Part shown: positions 50,344 through 60,668 of the stretch, in pieces | Layout of the letters: every line of letters starts with the position of its first letter | Position numbering within the stretch: position 1 is the first letter of the stretch | Assembly (NCBI GenBank): GCA_021029095.1 | Contig: JAJOHG010000030.1 | Coordinates: forward strand, 310,001 to 374,000 | From: Phellopilus nigrolimitatus | Taxonomy: Eukaryota; Basidiomycota; Agaricomycetes; Hymenochaetales; Hymenochaetaceae | DNA length: 64,000 bases | Direction of reading: 5' to 3' | Program-made: the position numbers and the translations under genes | The notes under the pieces: model-generated | The model's input: the letters and a program-made list of their open reading frames with translations, nothing else | Told to the model about the DNA's origin: nothing | Database searches by the model: none

Positions 50344-53300
50344 TCACTCGTCCGCACTCGCTTTCCGAAGCAGGTCCTGGTAGTCCTGCGCCAGCTTGAA
50401 CAGCGTCTTGCTCCGCGCTATAAAGGACGTTAGAAAGACCCGATACGAAGAAATAGACGAAGGGAGACGGGAGGCGTACCAAATATCGTCAGCACCTCCT
50501 TCGCGAGGTCGCGCTTCGCCAGCCCGAGCACCGTGCTGCTCCAGCCGTCGTCCGACCGGCCAGGGCGCCTGCCGCAGCCACGAAAAACAAAAACAAGAAA
50601 GAAAGAAGTCAGTACACCCCGCCTCACAACCAAAACAGGAACAAGAAGAAAGAGCGCACCAATAAACAGGCCCGTACAGCTCGCGCAGCACCTCCTCCGC
50701 CTTCCCGCGGAAGCCCTCGTCCGCCAGCGCGCGCGCGTACAGCAGTAGCGCCTGCCGGTACTCGGGCGCGCTCCCCAGCACGCGCGCCGCGTGCATGCGC
50801 GCCTCGAGGTGCCCCAGCGTCAGCGCCGCGCCCCACCACGCCGGGGGCGCCCGCGCGCCGTCCTTCTCCTCCCCGCCTGCGCCCGCGTCCGCGTCTCCCG
50901 CGGCGGGCGCCGCGAGGTGCTCCGCGACGCGCGCCTCGATGGCCGCGACGACGCCGCCGCCCGCGCCGCCCGCGGAGACGGACGCGCGCTGGCGGCCCTT
51001 CCAGCACGTGGACCCGCGCGCCCACCAGGCCTCGCCGACGCGCACCCAGCACTGCAGCGGCGCGTCGTAGCCGAGCGCCGCGCCGTTGCTGAGGTGCACG
51101 AGTGCCGCGCCGTTCGGCCGGACCGACGCGGAGATCACGGTGGGGACGGAGCCGAGCGGGTTGCTCGGGGAGGGCGCAGTGGGTGTAAGCAGGGGTAGGA
51201 GTGAGGTGGGCGCGTGTGCGGAGGTGGCTGTCTTTGTGTTCCTACATTTCATTAAGCAGCCTTAAAAAACACTCAGAAATCGCACAGTGGAGCTCGTGCA
51301 CGCACCAGACGAAGACCTGGCCTGTGGTAGTTATTGCCATGAGGAAGTACTTCGCTGCGTCAAGGAATGCAACAGGAGCGCCGAGTGCCAACGTTGGCAT
51401 AATCCTGCGTGTACTTATCGACTGAATAACGAGATGAAAAAAAAAAAGAAAGGAGCGGGAACGCACCGTCTTCCCGTGGGCGAGTACACATGCAGCGCGC
51501 CGTCCTCGAGCGCGACGGCACAGAAGCGGGCGCTCGCGCACACGCGCAGCGCACGAGCGGGGAGGTAGTCGAGCCACTGCACGCTCTTCTCCTTCGCGGC
51601 GAAGAGCGACACCTCGCTCGGCTCTACACGACGAGTCAGATACGAGAGGAGAGAACAAAAGAGAGAAAGCCGCACCGCTCCCGTCCTCCGAGTTGCGCGC
51701 CTCGAGCACGTCCCCCGTCTCCTCCACGCGCGCCTCGAGGAACGTCTTCAGGCTGGGCGCCTCCAGCCCCGCGGCCTGCCCATTCCCATTCCCAGGCCCC
51801 AATCCTAAGCCCAGCCCCTGCAGCCCCAGCGCGGACGCGGACGCGCCGGCACCCTCCCAGCGGATCTCGCGCACCTCTCGCCCCGCGGCGTCGCGGTCGC
51901 GCGGTCTGTCCCCGCCAAGCGTGCGCGCCTTCGGCGGGGGCGCGGGCTTCCCGCCGTTCTCCTCTCCGCTGTACGAGACGGCGACGTCGCCCCGCCCGGC
52001 ACGCCGCCCGCGCGTGTCGAGCGCGTTGATGGGCACGGCCATGTCCGTGTCCGCGCCTGGCCCGAAGTCGTGCTCGCGGTCGAGGCCGAGGTCGAGGTCC
52101 ATGCCGGCGCCGAAGCCCGTCGAGGACGCGGAGGCCGACGCGGGTGGCGGCACAGGGATCGTGTTGATGGTGATGCTGGGAGGTGCGGGCGCGGGGGCGT
52201 CGCCGGTGCTGGCGCCGTTCGCCCCGAGCGAGCCGAGGAAGGTAGGCTGCACGCGGCGCCTGTCCTTGGGCGCACGGCGCGCGACGAGAGTAGTGACGCG
52301 CTCGCCGGGGCCCGCGGGCGGGGCGTGGTCGAAGCCGTTCTGCTGCGCCGGGGGCGGCGTGAGCGGGGGCGTCTCGCGGCCGGCGCCCCCGCCCCCGCCC
52401 GCGCGGTGCGCGAAGCCCGCGGGGAGAGGCGGGGGCACGAAGCCGAACTTGGCGAGGTAGAGGCGCTGCGCGTCCGCGGGGGCGATGCCCTCGAGCTCGG
52501 GCGGGTCGAAGGCGAAGACGGCGAGGGTGCCGTCGGAGGAGACGGCGTAGAGCGCGAGGCCGTCGACGGCCCAGGCGAGGTCCATGATCTGGCGCGCGAA
52601 GACGTCCTTGGCGACGACGAGGGGGCGCGCGCTCTTCGTCTGCCAGACGCTGATGGAGCGGTCGTCCGCGCCGAGCGCGACGACGGAGCAGATGTTCGCG
52701 GTCGCGACGGGCGCGCGCGGGTCGCGCAGGAATATGTGCGGGTTGTAGCACGCGACCTCGACGGTGTTCTCGTGCCCGACGAGGCTGATGTCGGAGGTCC
52801 ATGCGTTGCGGGTGATGACGGCGGCGGTGAAGACGAAGCCGTTGTTGTTCGTCGCGTTTGACGCGGTAATGTGTGCGCCGTCGGGGGACCAGCTACGAAC
52901 CACATAAGAGGAAGTCGACGACTCATGACGGGCGGGGCTTACCTGAGACGGCGGAAGAAGGTGCTGCCTGGAGAATGCTCAAAGGGCCTGTCGACGGTGG
53001 CCTCGAGGCCCCAGTCGACGGTGCGCCAGATGCGGACTGTGCGGTCGTCGGACTGTGTAGCGAGGAACTCGCCGACGGGGTCCCAGCAGACACCCTTGAC
53101 AAAGCCCTGGTGGAGGTCGAGCTTGGCGAGGCGCTCGAGGGTGTAGCCGCACCATATGAGCACCTTGGAGTCGAGGCCGGTGGAGGCGAGGAAGCGGTCC
53201 GCGGGTGCCCATGCGAGGTCGGTGACGTCGCTCTCGTGGCCGGGGAGGCGGCGGAGGGGCTTCCAGCCCTCGACGTTGGCGGGGTCGGCGCCCCATGCCG

Positions 53301-53698
53301 GACGGCCCGCACCTGCGGGGTCAAGGTCCCAGATCATGACAACGGCGTCGTCGCTGCCGCTCGCGAGCCAGCGGCCGGCGTGGGCCCAGCGGACGGTGAG
53401 GACGGGCCCGGTGTGCATGGAGAGGGTGCAGAGGGCTTTCGGGGGCTTGCCGGAGGCGTCGGCGGCGGCACTCAGGATGGGCATGGTGCTCCATATGCGG
53501 ACCTTGGCGTCGAGCCCGCCCGTCGCGATGCGGGAGCCGTCGGGGTGGACGTGGACGGAGAAGATGGAGAGGCGCTTTTCGTTCTCGCTGCGCGTCCCGT
53601 CTGTACGTCGGCGGCGGGGTCAGTCAGCGACAATACTGGCGGGCGGGTGGAGAGCGCATACCATGGTGGATAACCCATTCTGGTTTGGTGAACCTCAT
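50344..53698 (-). CDS. HIR1: Histone chaperone Hir1/HIRA homologue (970 aa)
   Basis: Eight exons: 53662-53698, 52943-53600, 51676-52892, 51467-51623, 51306-51404, 50660-51241, 50480-50568, 50344-50417. Introns are 50-91 bp and all joins keep frame. The N-terminus MRFTKPEWV and the WD40 propeller (IFSVHVHPDGSRIATGG, GPVLTVRWAHAGRWLASGSDD, LPGHESDVTDLAW, ATQSDDRTVRIW, NAWTSDISLVGHENTVEV, AVSSDGTLAVFAF) are diagnostic of Hir1. A low-complexity linker follows, then the Hira domain (SVQWLDYLPARAL, AVALEDGALHVYSPTGRR, RPGRSDDGWSSTVLGLAKRDLAKEVLTIF). HIR deposits H3-H4 independently of replication in the nucleus and helps silence histone genes and transposons. Intact. Confidence 0.94.
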
Positions 53699-53908
53699 CG
53701 TCCGCTTGCTGTCGCTGTCGCACTCGTGTCGGGACCGGGGAGAGCAAGCGTCGATCTTTGTGAATTCGTGGGAATATTACGATGCTGACATAATCCGGGC
53801 CGCATACTTACTGTCCGCAGCAAGGCATACTAAAAATCCCGCGAGTTTCCTATATCTTCGTGCCCTCCGCAGCGTTTCCCTCCTTGATCACTCTTTCTGC
53901 TAGCTTAC

Positions 53909-54279
53909 CTAAGTGACACTGGCGTCGCGCTGGAAATCCACGCCGAGGAAGCCCATGAGCCACTCGAAGAGCGAGTAATCCCCCAGCACGTTCCGCTCAT
54001 GCATCGTCAGCGCGTCGCTGACTTTCTCGAGCTTGACAACGGCTCTGAGCTGGATTACCGGACCCGCGTAAAGCTCGTTCACGTTCACATCGTCGATGCG
54101 TCTGGACTCTGGTACTAGTATTTTGAGTTTATCGTCCGCGAGTCCGCATTGGAAGAAATCTGCCGGAGGTCGTGTGCTTTATCCACGTCAGCAGATCCCA
54201 TCTTCCCGGCATCCTGCAGCGGGTCTGCCGTGAAGGCAACGTAGACAGACATGGGCTCGATGACGTTTTGGAGCGGCAT
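53909..54279 (-). pseudogene. MSVYV-family copy G, broken
   Basis: The start IEPMSVYVAFTADP is clear, but the frame stops early (near 54115). Further homology (IDDVNVNELYAGPVIQLRAVVKL, then FEWLMGFLGVDF) continues in another frame to a TAG at 53909-53911. At least one indel separates the parts. The upstream region has a TATA box shared with copy H. Confidence 0.65.
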
Positions 54280-54384
54280 TCTGCCAAGGCCGTAAGCGCC
54301 AAGCAGACCATCTGCGTCGACAACGAAGGTCACTTTTATCAGATTCTTGTGAGTCTTCTGCGCAGATATCTGGAGAATATGAAC

Positions 54385-54396
54385 GAGCTTATATAG
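54385..54396 (-). promoter_or_regulatory. TATA box of MSVYV copy G
   Basis: Minus strand CTATATAAGCTC, 106-117 bp before the copy G ATG. The same word occurs for copy H (57944-57955), and a close variant for gene F. Confidence 0.6.
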
Positions 54397-54404
54397 TGTC
54401 CTAC

Positions 54405-54925
54405 TATGGTATTACAGGAAATTATCTTTGCGTAGGACATCCCTCGTTAACCATGCGGAAGCGCCAGTGGTAACTACTGCGTGTCATCCCACCGACTGCC
54501 ACGAAAACGTCGTTGCAAGACACATAAAATAATACAGCACTAGTATGGTGTTCGTACCAACGAGGAACGGAATTCCGAAATACTCACGCTTTGAGAGACA
54601 CCAGCCGGTGCCAGACGCCACCCCTGGACGACACTCCTCTACAAAATGTCGGCCTATCACACGCAGACAAAATAAAGGTGATGTCATTTAACATATGGTA
54701 ACTTCTTTAGACTGTTTCCTTGTGGTGCTGCTTGCTCTCTTCGGTTTCACTATGGGACTTACGCTCTGCCTTATTTTGCTTGCAGCTTTTCTAGCTGCGT
54801 ATTAACGTCGGTTGACAATCTGTTGCGTTAATGAAGCGACTCCAATAGAGTCCTGTAAGACAATTTCGCATCGGATACATAGCCACCTGAAAGAAAATTG
54901 CCACTCTTATATACATGTACGTATC
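54405..54925. other. Upstream flank of copy G and 3' flank of the next gene
   Basis: Positions 54405-54520 are similar to 57955-58090 (ATCTTTGCG..AGGACATCCC; GCGCCAG.GGTAACT), so copies G and H share more than the core promoter. No gene seen. Confidence 0.45.
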
Positions 54926-56515
54926 TCAATTACATTTTTGCATTGCGAATTTCGCAAATCGAGCAACCGGTCGATCATCATCGTCCTCGTGCTGTCCTTG
55001 ATATACCAGCTCAATGCCTGTGCGACGACACACGTCAGCTGTGCGAGGGAACTGGCTTTCCAGTCCCCTTTTGTTTATACCTTCGTAAAGAGAGAGAAAG
55101 CGAAGGGGGGAACTATCGTTGTTAATGTGGTTGCTGGAAACCAGCACGAGTTTGCGAAGACGCGGAAGTGAGCTTCCCTCCATTATGCCGCTAAAGAGAG
55201 AGTAGATTTCTTTGTCCTCGTCGATGAGGAAGAGAATTTCCTCAATGCTAGGCGGGAGCTTCATCTCGCGTGTCCTATAGTTTGTATTCGGAACCGTGAA
55301 GTTGATACTCCTGAGAGATGAGCAATGGGAGAGAACGACTTGGAGATCTTCTATGAGGTAAGCATTACGGTAGATTTCGTCGATCTCAGCGACAAATATG
55401 TCCACGTGTAGCCGCTGTATTGACAAACAGTGTCTGCTGGCAGCAGAGAGGAATCTTTTCAAGTCTTGTTTATAAGGTCGCGTATTTCCAACTCCGTCAC
55501 GAAGGAGAAGGTTCTCCAGCGTATATGTGTCAGTTGGCCGGAGGAGCCACCCCAGGTACGTTTCTGGATAAGGCTGTTTCGTCACAGTCAGTATTATCGT
55601 CTTGAGGCAAGGCGGTGGACTGCAGTTAAGCAGCTGAGGGGAAAGGAGCGAATCGACTTGTTCTTCCGCACAGCACCAGTTCTCGATCCAGAGGAATCGA
55701 AGGGAGTGAAGGAATGGAAGCGTCTCACATAACGACGTAAAATAAGGATATACCACTCTTAATCCAATCCCTACTGTGCTGGGGAGGAAGCAGAGTCCCT
55801 CAAGTTGAGACATCTGAGAGATTGAATGGAGTATCCTCTCGATACTAAGCTGTCCAATCTCTTGAAAAAGCTCGCCGAGCTCCACAGCGAGAAATCGGAG
55901 ATTCGGCGTTCGTTTGAGAAGTTCGAGTACGTGACCAAAGTGATATGGCATGATTATCGATTCGGCGTCCAGAACGTCAAAGTCACTCGAAACAATATCC
56001 ATGTCAAAATCAGAGTCGGAGTCGACATCGACATCGTCTTCGGGAGAGGGCTCATAACTAGAGTCCGTGTCACTGTCAGAGACTTGCTCGGGTTCGAGTT
56101 CAGGTTCATTTTTAGCCTCTTCAGGAATCTTGATCCACAGCTCTCTGATCCACGGTCCGCACATCTGATTAGTTAGGAACCTTTCCGTGCTTTCCGAAGA
56201 TGTAAGGACTACGCGGTAGCGGAGAGCCCTCTGGGCGGGCCCTGTCCAGACGCGATGTACAAGGCTCATGCTTTTCAGATCCCTTCGACAGTCTTTCGGA
56301 TGTCTAAAGCCCGTCGTATGCAAGTGGTCTGCCTCCCGCGTAACCTCGTCGATAAAAGGGCCCATTTCCTCGCGGAAGACAAGTGCAACGTAGTCGAGCA
56401 CGATGAGCGGGACGATGTGATATGATAGTAGCTGTGGAAAAATCTTCAACAAGTCTCTCAGTGAAAGAGGGTGGCTGAATGTTACCCTAGCCTGCAAGCG
56501 AGTCTGAGGTGCCAT
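54926..56515 (-). CDS. F-box/LRR-like protein with acidic insert (529 aa)
   Basis: Single exon. I prefer the ATG at 56515 (CATCATGGC context). The frame stays open upstream to another ATG at 56671, which would add 52 residues. The N-terminal 120 residues hold an F-box-like hydrophobic pattern (SLRDLLKIFPQLLSYHIVPLI; SLVHRVWTGPAQRALRYRVVL). An acidic Asp/Ser/Glu-rich insert (~residues 150-205) follows, then leucine-rich sequence (LELLKRTPNLRFLAVEL; CLKTIILTV) to the end. Such proteins are usually SCF adaptors. It is unrelated in detail to the 514-aa F-box pair. Substrate unknown. Confidence 0.6.
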   Translation of the reverse strand: MAPQTRLQARVTFSHPLSLRDLLKIFPQLLSYHIVPLIVLDYVALVFREEMGPFIDEVTREADHLHTTGFRHPKDCRRDLKSMSLVHRVWTGPAQRALRYRVVLTSSESTERFLTNQMCGPWIRELWIKIPEEAKNEPELEPEQVSDSDTDSSYEPSPEDDVDVDSDSDFDMDIVSSDFDVLDAESIIMPYHFGHVLELLKRTPNLRFLAVELGELFQEIGQLSIERILHSISQMSQLEGLCFLPSTVGIGLRVVYPYFTSLCETLPFLHSLRFLWIENWCCAEEQVDSLLSPQLLNCSPPPCLKTIILTVTKQPYPETYLGWLLRPTDTYTLENLLLRDGVGNTRPYKQDLKRFLSAASRHCLSIQRLHVDIFVAEIDEIYRNAYLIEDLQVVLSHCSSLRSINFTVPNTNYRTREMKLPPSIEEILFLIDEDKEIYSLFSGIMEGSSLPRLRKLVLVSSNHINNDSSPLRFLSLYEGINKRGLESQFPRTADVCRRTGIELVYQGQHEDDDDRPVARFAKFAMQKCN

Positions 56516-57379
56516 GATGACAAGAAATCGGCTAGATATTGCAGCGTTCGATATCGTATCTCTTGTCTCGCGTTCAAGATTGTTATGTACTCTTTCCTTC
56601 TTAAAGAACCTTTGTAGACGTGGTATGTAGGAGATGAAAGGAGTGACGCCGGTGTGGCTGTCTTTCAACATCAACCGCAAAAGTCCGGATCCAAATCACG
56701 TGATTTTTCCACCACGCTTTGATCAGCCATTCGACAGTGGATTCTCTGTGGTGTGAGCCTCTTCGGCAACTCGACTAGCTCTGTTCAAACGATTGTGGGA
56801 CTCGTCCCGCATCTTGTCAGCAGTCTTTTTATTCTCTTCTATAAAAGTGTTTTGGCTTTTCTTGAGCGTCGACTCAGATTTTGTATCTGAGGAGTCCGCC
56901 AATACGACAACGAAAGCAGAAAGAAAAGCTAGTACGTCATTGCTTCTCTCCCGCTATCGAGAGCACTATTTTTCTTCGATATCCTTTTTTTCTCCAAGCC
57001 CATGACTGCCTGCGATGTCCGTCGAAACCGTCTCAAGCGTCTTGGGAAACCAGCTTGTTCTAGCAACGAGGCGTTGTGTGGAAGGACGGTCAATGTCGGT
57101 AATCTTCGTCGTGAGCTTCAACCTTTTCAGGCATATAGAACAAAGGGAACCCGCGCTTCCTTTGTTTCTGATAGTTTTGACGGGAATTCTAGTCCTTCAC
57201 TGACTGTTTGTTGTCTGTCTACTCTAAGACGTTGTCGCAGCAAAAGATATCAAGGATTTATTGCGCATACTACGTATTCGCCTACTTCCCCGCCTTTGAA
57301 GTCAGCACTAACGGCTTCGTCTACTTCGCCGGCCAAATCGAAAAAAGCTGGGTACCCTCCGAAGCGTCTACTTTGTCGA
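56516..57379. other. Intergenic between F-box/LRR-like gene and MSVYV copy H
   Basis: The upstream part is the likely promoter of the F-box/LRR-like gene. Positions 56800-57350 hold only short unsupported frames. Confidence 0.4.
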
Positions 57380-57826
57380 TCACCGCTTTTGCAAATGCAT
57401 CAAATTTTTGAACCTGACATCGCCTGGAAGACCGCGGAGGAACTCCGCAAGCCACTCGTCAAGCGAGTCCCACAGCAGCGCATTTCCGTAGTATTCCGTC
57501 AGCACATTGCTGATCCTGCTGAGCTCTGCCCTGTTCTGCCGCTTTTCGTTGAGCCTGACGGCGGTTCGGAGCTGGACGACCTCATCTGCGTATAGCTTGC
57601 TCACTCGCATCATCGATGTGCCTGGCTGGCGAGAGCATCTTGTACATCCCTTCTTTGCTGGTCATAGGGCCGGCCTCGAGTCCGCACTGGAAGAAATCGG
57701 CCCAGGGGATCAAATTGCTGCGTCGTTCCCACGTGAGCAGTATCCCTCGGATCCTCTTGCCTGTGAATGGTTGGCCGTGAAGACAACGTAGACAGACATA
57801 GGTTCGATCTCAGTTGGGAATTCCAT
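57380..57826 (-). pseudogene. MSVYV-family copy H, broken
   Basis: ATG at 57826 with IEPMSVYVVFTAN. The frame is lost after ~40 codons, continues in another frame (GILLTWERRS...WADFFQCGLEAG), and shifts again near 57605 before VSKLYADEVVQLRTAVRLNE. It ends at 57380. Two indels are needed to read it through. The TATA box is at 57944-57955 on the minus strand. Confidence 0.68.
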
Positions 57827-57943
57827 TCTGAATATCGTGGCTAAGGCTGTAAGTATCTGAACAGATCATCCGTGTCTGTTAAGGGACTCGCCTTTCTTAG
57901 ATCGTTGTAAGGCACTTTGCGCCGGTGATTGGGAATCCCATGC

Positions 57944-57955
57944 GAGCTTATATAG
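57944..57955 (-). promoter_or_regulatory. TATA box of MSVYV copy H
   Basis: Minus strand CTATATAAGCTC, about 120 bp before the copy H ATG, identical to copy G. Confidence 0.6.
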
Positions 57956-58941
57956 TGCATTTTAAGGAGCTGTCTTTGCGACAGCATCCCACAGCTAATC
58001 ATTGGAGGCGCCAGCAGTAACTTTTGTAGAAGCCGGCTGTTCCGTGCATTACTGGGTATCATTCAGCTAGCCGCCACAAAAGTGTCGGTGCAAAGTACAG
58101 AATGGAAAGCGACTAGTACTGATGACGAGCGTGACAAGTTCCACCAGTATTGTGGCTATATTAACAGGGAGATGAGAAGTCGTACTGATCATATTGTTTT
58201 GAGGGAGGCCCGTCACCAGTCGCTACAGACTGTGTTTCATCACTCGAGTCCGCGGTTACTAGATACGAGCCTAAACTGCTGAAGGAGTCTCGAAATAACT
58301 TTGCGTCAGGTAAAGCAAAAACGGTTCGTCCCATTGTTCGCAGATCTAGCAAAGCAAATCCTTCAAAGTTCGGGTCGGCACTGTCGAGACACAGCAGTCA
58401 AACCTTTTGTATTGTGTACTTCCATAGGCCTAAGGCTACCAAATCATCCTAAGTATGCGCAGTTACTTAATGAGTTTCTCAGTTTGTGTAATCATTTTAT
58501 TCACAGCATCCTCTGTGGTAAACATCCAATATCCTCGAAGACTCTCTAATAGAGCTTAGTCAGTTCGCAGACCTGCACTCTGCGAGCTGACGAAACTCAG
58601 TAGCGAACTTCAAAGACGAAATGCCGGTTTGCCTCGCAATCGCAGTCTCCATCTCAGGATTCACGAACTCAACTTTGAGCTTCCCTATCCTATGTATTTC
58701 CTCCGTCTCTGCTGGGTTTTGTTGTATTCAGACTTTCGTCTGATAACAAGATTCCATGATAGTCGTACATCCGCATCAAAGAAAGCAACGGGGGCTGGCA
58801 AAAACAAGGATAATTATCCGCTTTCACATTGCATACAATTATGAACAGGACTACGCGGCTCTTTCTGAAGGCACGTTTACGTTTATTTCTACTTTTTTTA
58901 ACTTCCATACCCCTACATGGTTGTCGCGGACTCGCGGCTAG

Positions 58942-59460
58942 CTACAGCATCCGTGAAACTGGTGCAATGCCTGGCGATCTCGGAATTTCGTCAGCTTGAA
59001 CACGTTTTTCACGAGTGCCCTTTATCTGTCCTTTTGAGCTTGTCGGGAGGATGAAGTTGACTTTTGTCAAGAAGACCGCAGGAACTCTTGGAGTGGCCCA
59101 TCTAGATCCGTGGGCTGAGGGTTTTCCCACTTCATATTGCCTAAGATCGTCTCGAGGCTTCCGTCTCTCAGTGGCTCTTGTTGAGCTTGACAGCGGTATG
59201 GAGTGGAAAATAATCCGGGAATACGTTGTTAGCAAAACTAATAAGTCGGATCGGCATTCTCGAGTCGTTGCTAGACGATACATCTCCGCACAAAAGGAAA
59301 TTTGCCCAGAAGGCGAGTCCCTCTGGCATCGTGAGCAGTAGTCCCATCTTCCTTTCCGAGTCTTCGTGGTTTCTCTTCGTGAAGACAACATAAAGAGACT
59401 TAGTTCGAGTTTGGAGATATCGAATACCTCTGGTATCACGGTCTTTGCTGATGGAATCAT
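58942..59460 (-). pseudogene. MSVYV-family copy E', frameshifted partner of gene E
   Basis: MIPSAKTV..EVFD(I/V)SKLE aligns with gene E, then a frameshift turns KSLYVVF into LSLFMLS. Later words from other frames (FADNVFPDYF-like and LHTAVKL-like) remain visible at DNA level. It is the mirror copy of 37912-38511. Confidence 0.7.
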
Positions 59461-59551
59461 ATTTGTCGATAACTTGAAGGAATGTTTGTCTTTCCTATGT
59501 TGTTGTAAGTATTTCTATACTGATGACTGGAGACGCTGCATGGGTTTATAA

Positions 59552-59567
59552 CCCCCCCCCCCCCCCC
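59552..59567. repeat. Run of 16 cytosines beside the copy E' TATA box
   Basis: Sixteen consecutive C follow GGTTTATAA. The left arm has only GGAGGGGAGGGGG at the equivalent place, so the tract expanded here or is a sequencing artefact. Confidence 0.8.
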
Positions 59568-60244
59568 TCCCTTTCCCCCTCCCGACTTTGCATACAATTT
59601 TACTCACATTTGCACAGGGCTTTCGTCTGAATTAAGAGGACATTGTATACGCCAGTGGTGATGTCTACTCCAGGTGTCACCATCTGTCCGTCGCTGCAGT
59701 AACATCAACGCAGAGTAAATGGGGAAAAAAGCTTTATTGGTTTGCATGACTTCCCCTGCTCTCGGCAAACAAAGCTGGCTCCTCCTTCATCTGCTCCGAA
59801 TATGCACTTCCTTCATGTTTTATGAGCTTTGCTGTATTCAGCTTTGACTTTATTAGCATTAAGCTTCGCGAGAGTGTCGATGCAAAGTAAAACGCTACTC
59901 CTCACTAGGATAAATGTAGCTTCTTTACTCTAATTAGCCAGACAACATTTCTGTTCTCTCAGAAAAAAACGGAAGCAAAGTACATTCCGATATGAAAGAC
60001 CGCTGACCACATTATCTCTTAATGCATAATTACCTTTCGTACATAGTGCCAACCTCTATGCAATATGCGAATTACTTTACATTTTTCAATATCCACGACA
60101 ACGTGTAGGCTTGGGCTCTATGAAATGTACACCAGAGGCTATGTCATACTGTAAGATGCAGGTAAAGGCAGAGGAATCAAAGCATTGGGGGGATGAGACG
60201 CGGAGCGAAGTCGAGAAAATATAGGGGGGGGAATGAGAAAGGGT

Positions 60245-60550
60245 CCGCTCCATCCGTGCTCCGATGAATAAGTTGCTTTGATTCACGTCACAAGGGGCGC
60301 ATTCACCTCTTCCTTTCCACCACGCGCCGTGCTGCGCGCAGGTTGCGCGCCGCGTGGTCCGTGTGCCTCAGCGTACGACGATGAAACCGATAGTGGCGGT
60401 AGCAGGTACCGCACCATGTACCGAGGTGGCTCAGTGGACCTGTTGTCCCGCAAGACACGCCAGGAGCATTCCATAGTGCGCCCCGTGGCTATGGTGCGCT
60501 ACCTTTGCCCGCGCTCCGTGCTAGCCAGTCCGGACGGGCGAGCATGGGAC
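60245..60550 (+). repeat. Flipped module of the inverted duplication, right
   Basis: Direct-orientation match to 37005-37290 (GATTCACGTCA, GCGTACGACGATGAAA, GGTACCGCACCATGTACC), although the flanking arms are inverted. Confidence 0.7.
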
Positions 60551-60608
60551 GATGGTGCGGGCGGCGTGTATGATTAGCATGCATAATTCAGGCAGCTTGA
60601 CGCCTTCA

Positions 60609-60615
60609 TATAAAG
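60609..60615 (+). promoter_or_regulatory. TATA box of right F-box gene
   Basis: TATAAAG lies 54 bp upstream of the ATG at 60669, mirrored in the left copy. Confidence 0.65.
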
Positions 60616-60668
60616 TGTCTGTGAGCTCCAGAATTACATAGATTAATCTCGGAGGGAGTTAACGCACA

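Noticed and set aside
56793..57203. Short hydrophobic frames between the F-box/LRR-like gene and copy H
   Set aside because: No conserved start, no homology and overlapping frames; consistent with noncoding sequence.
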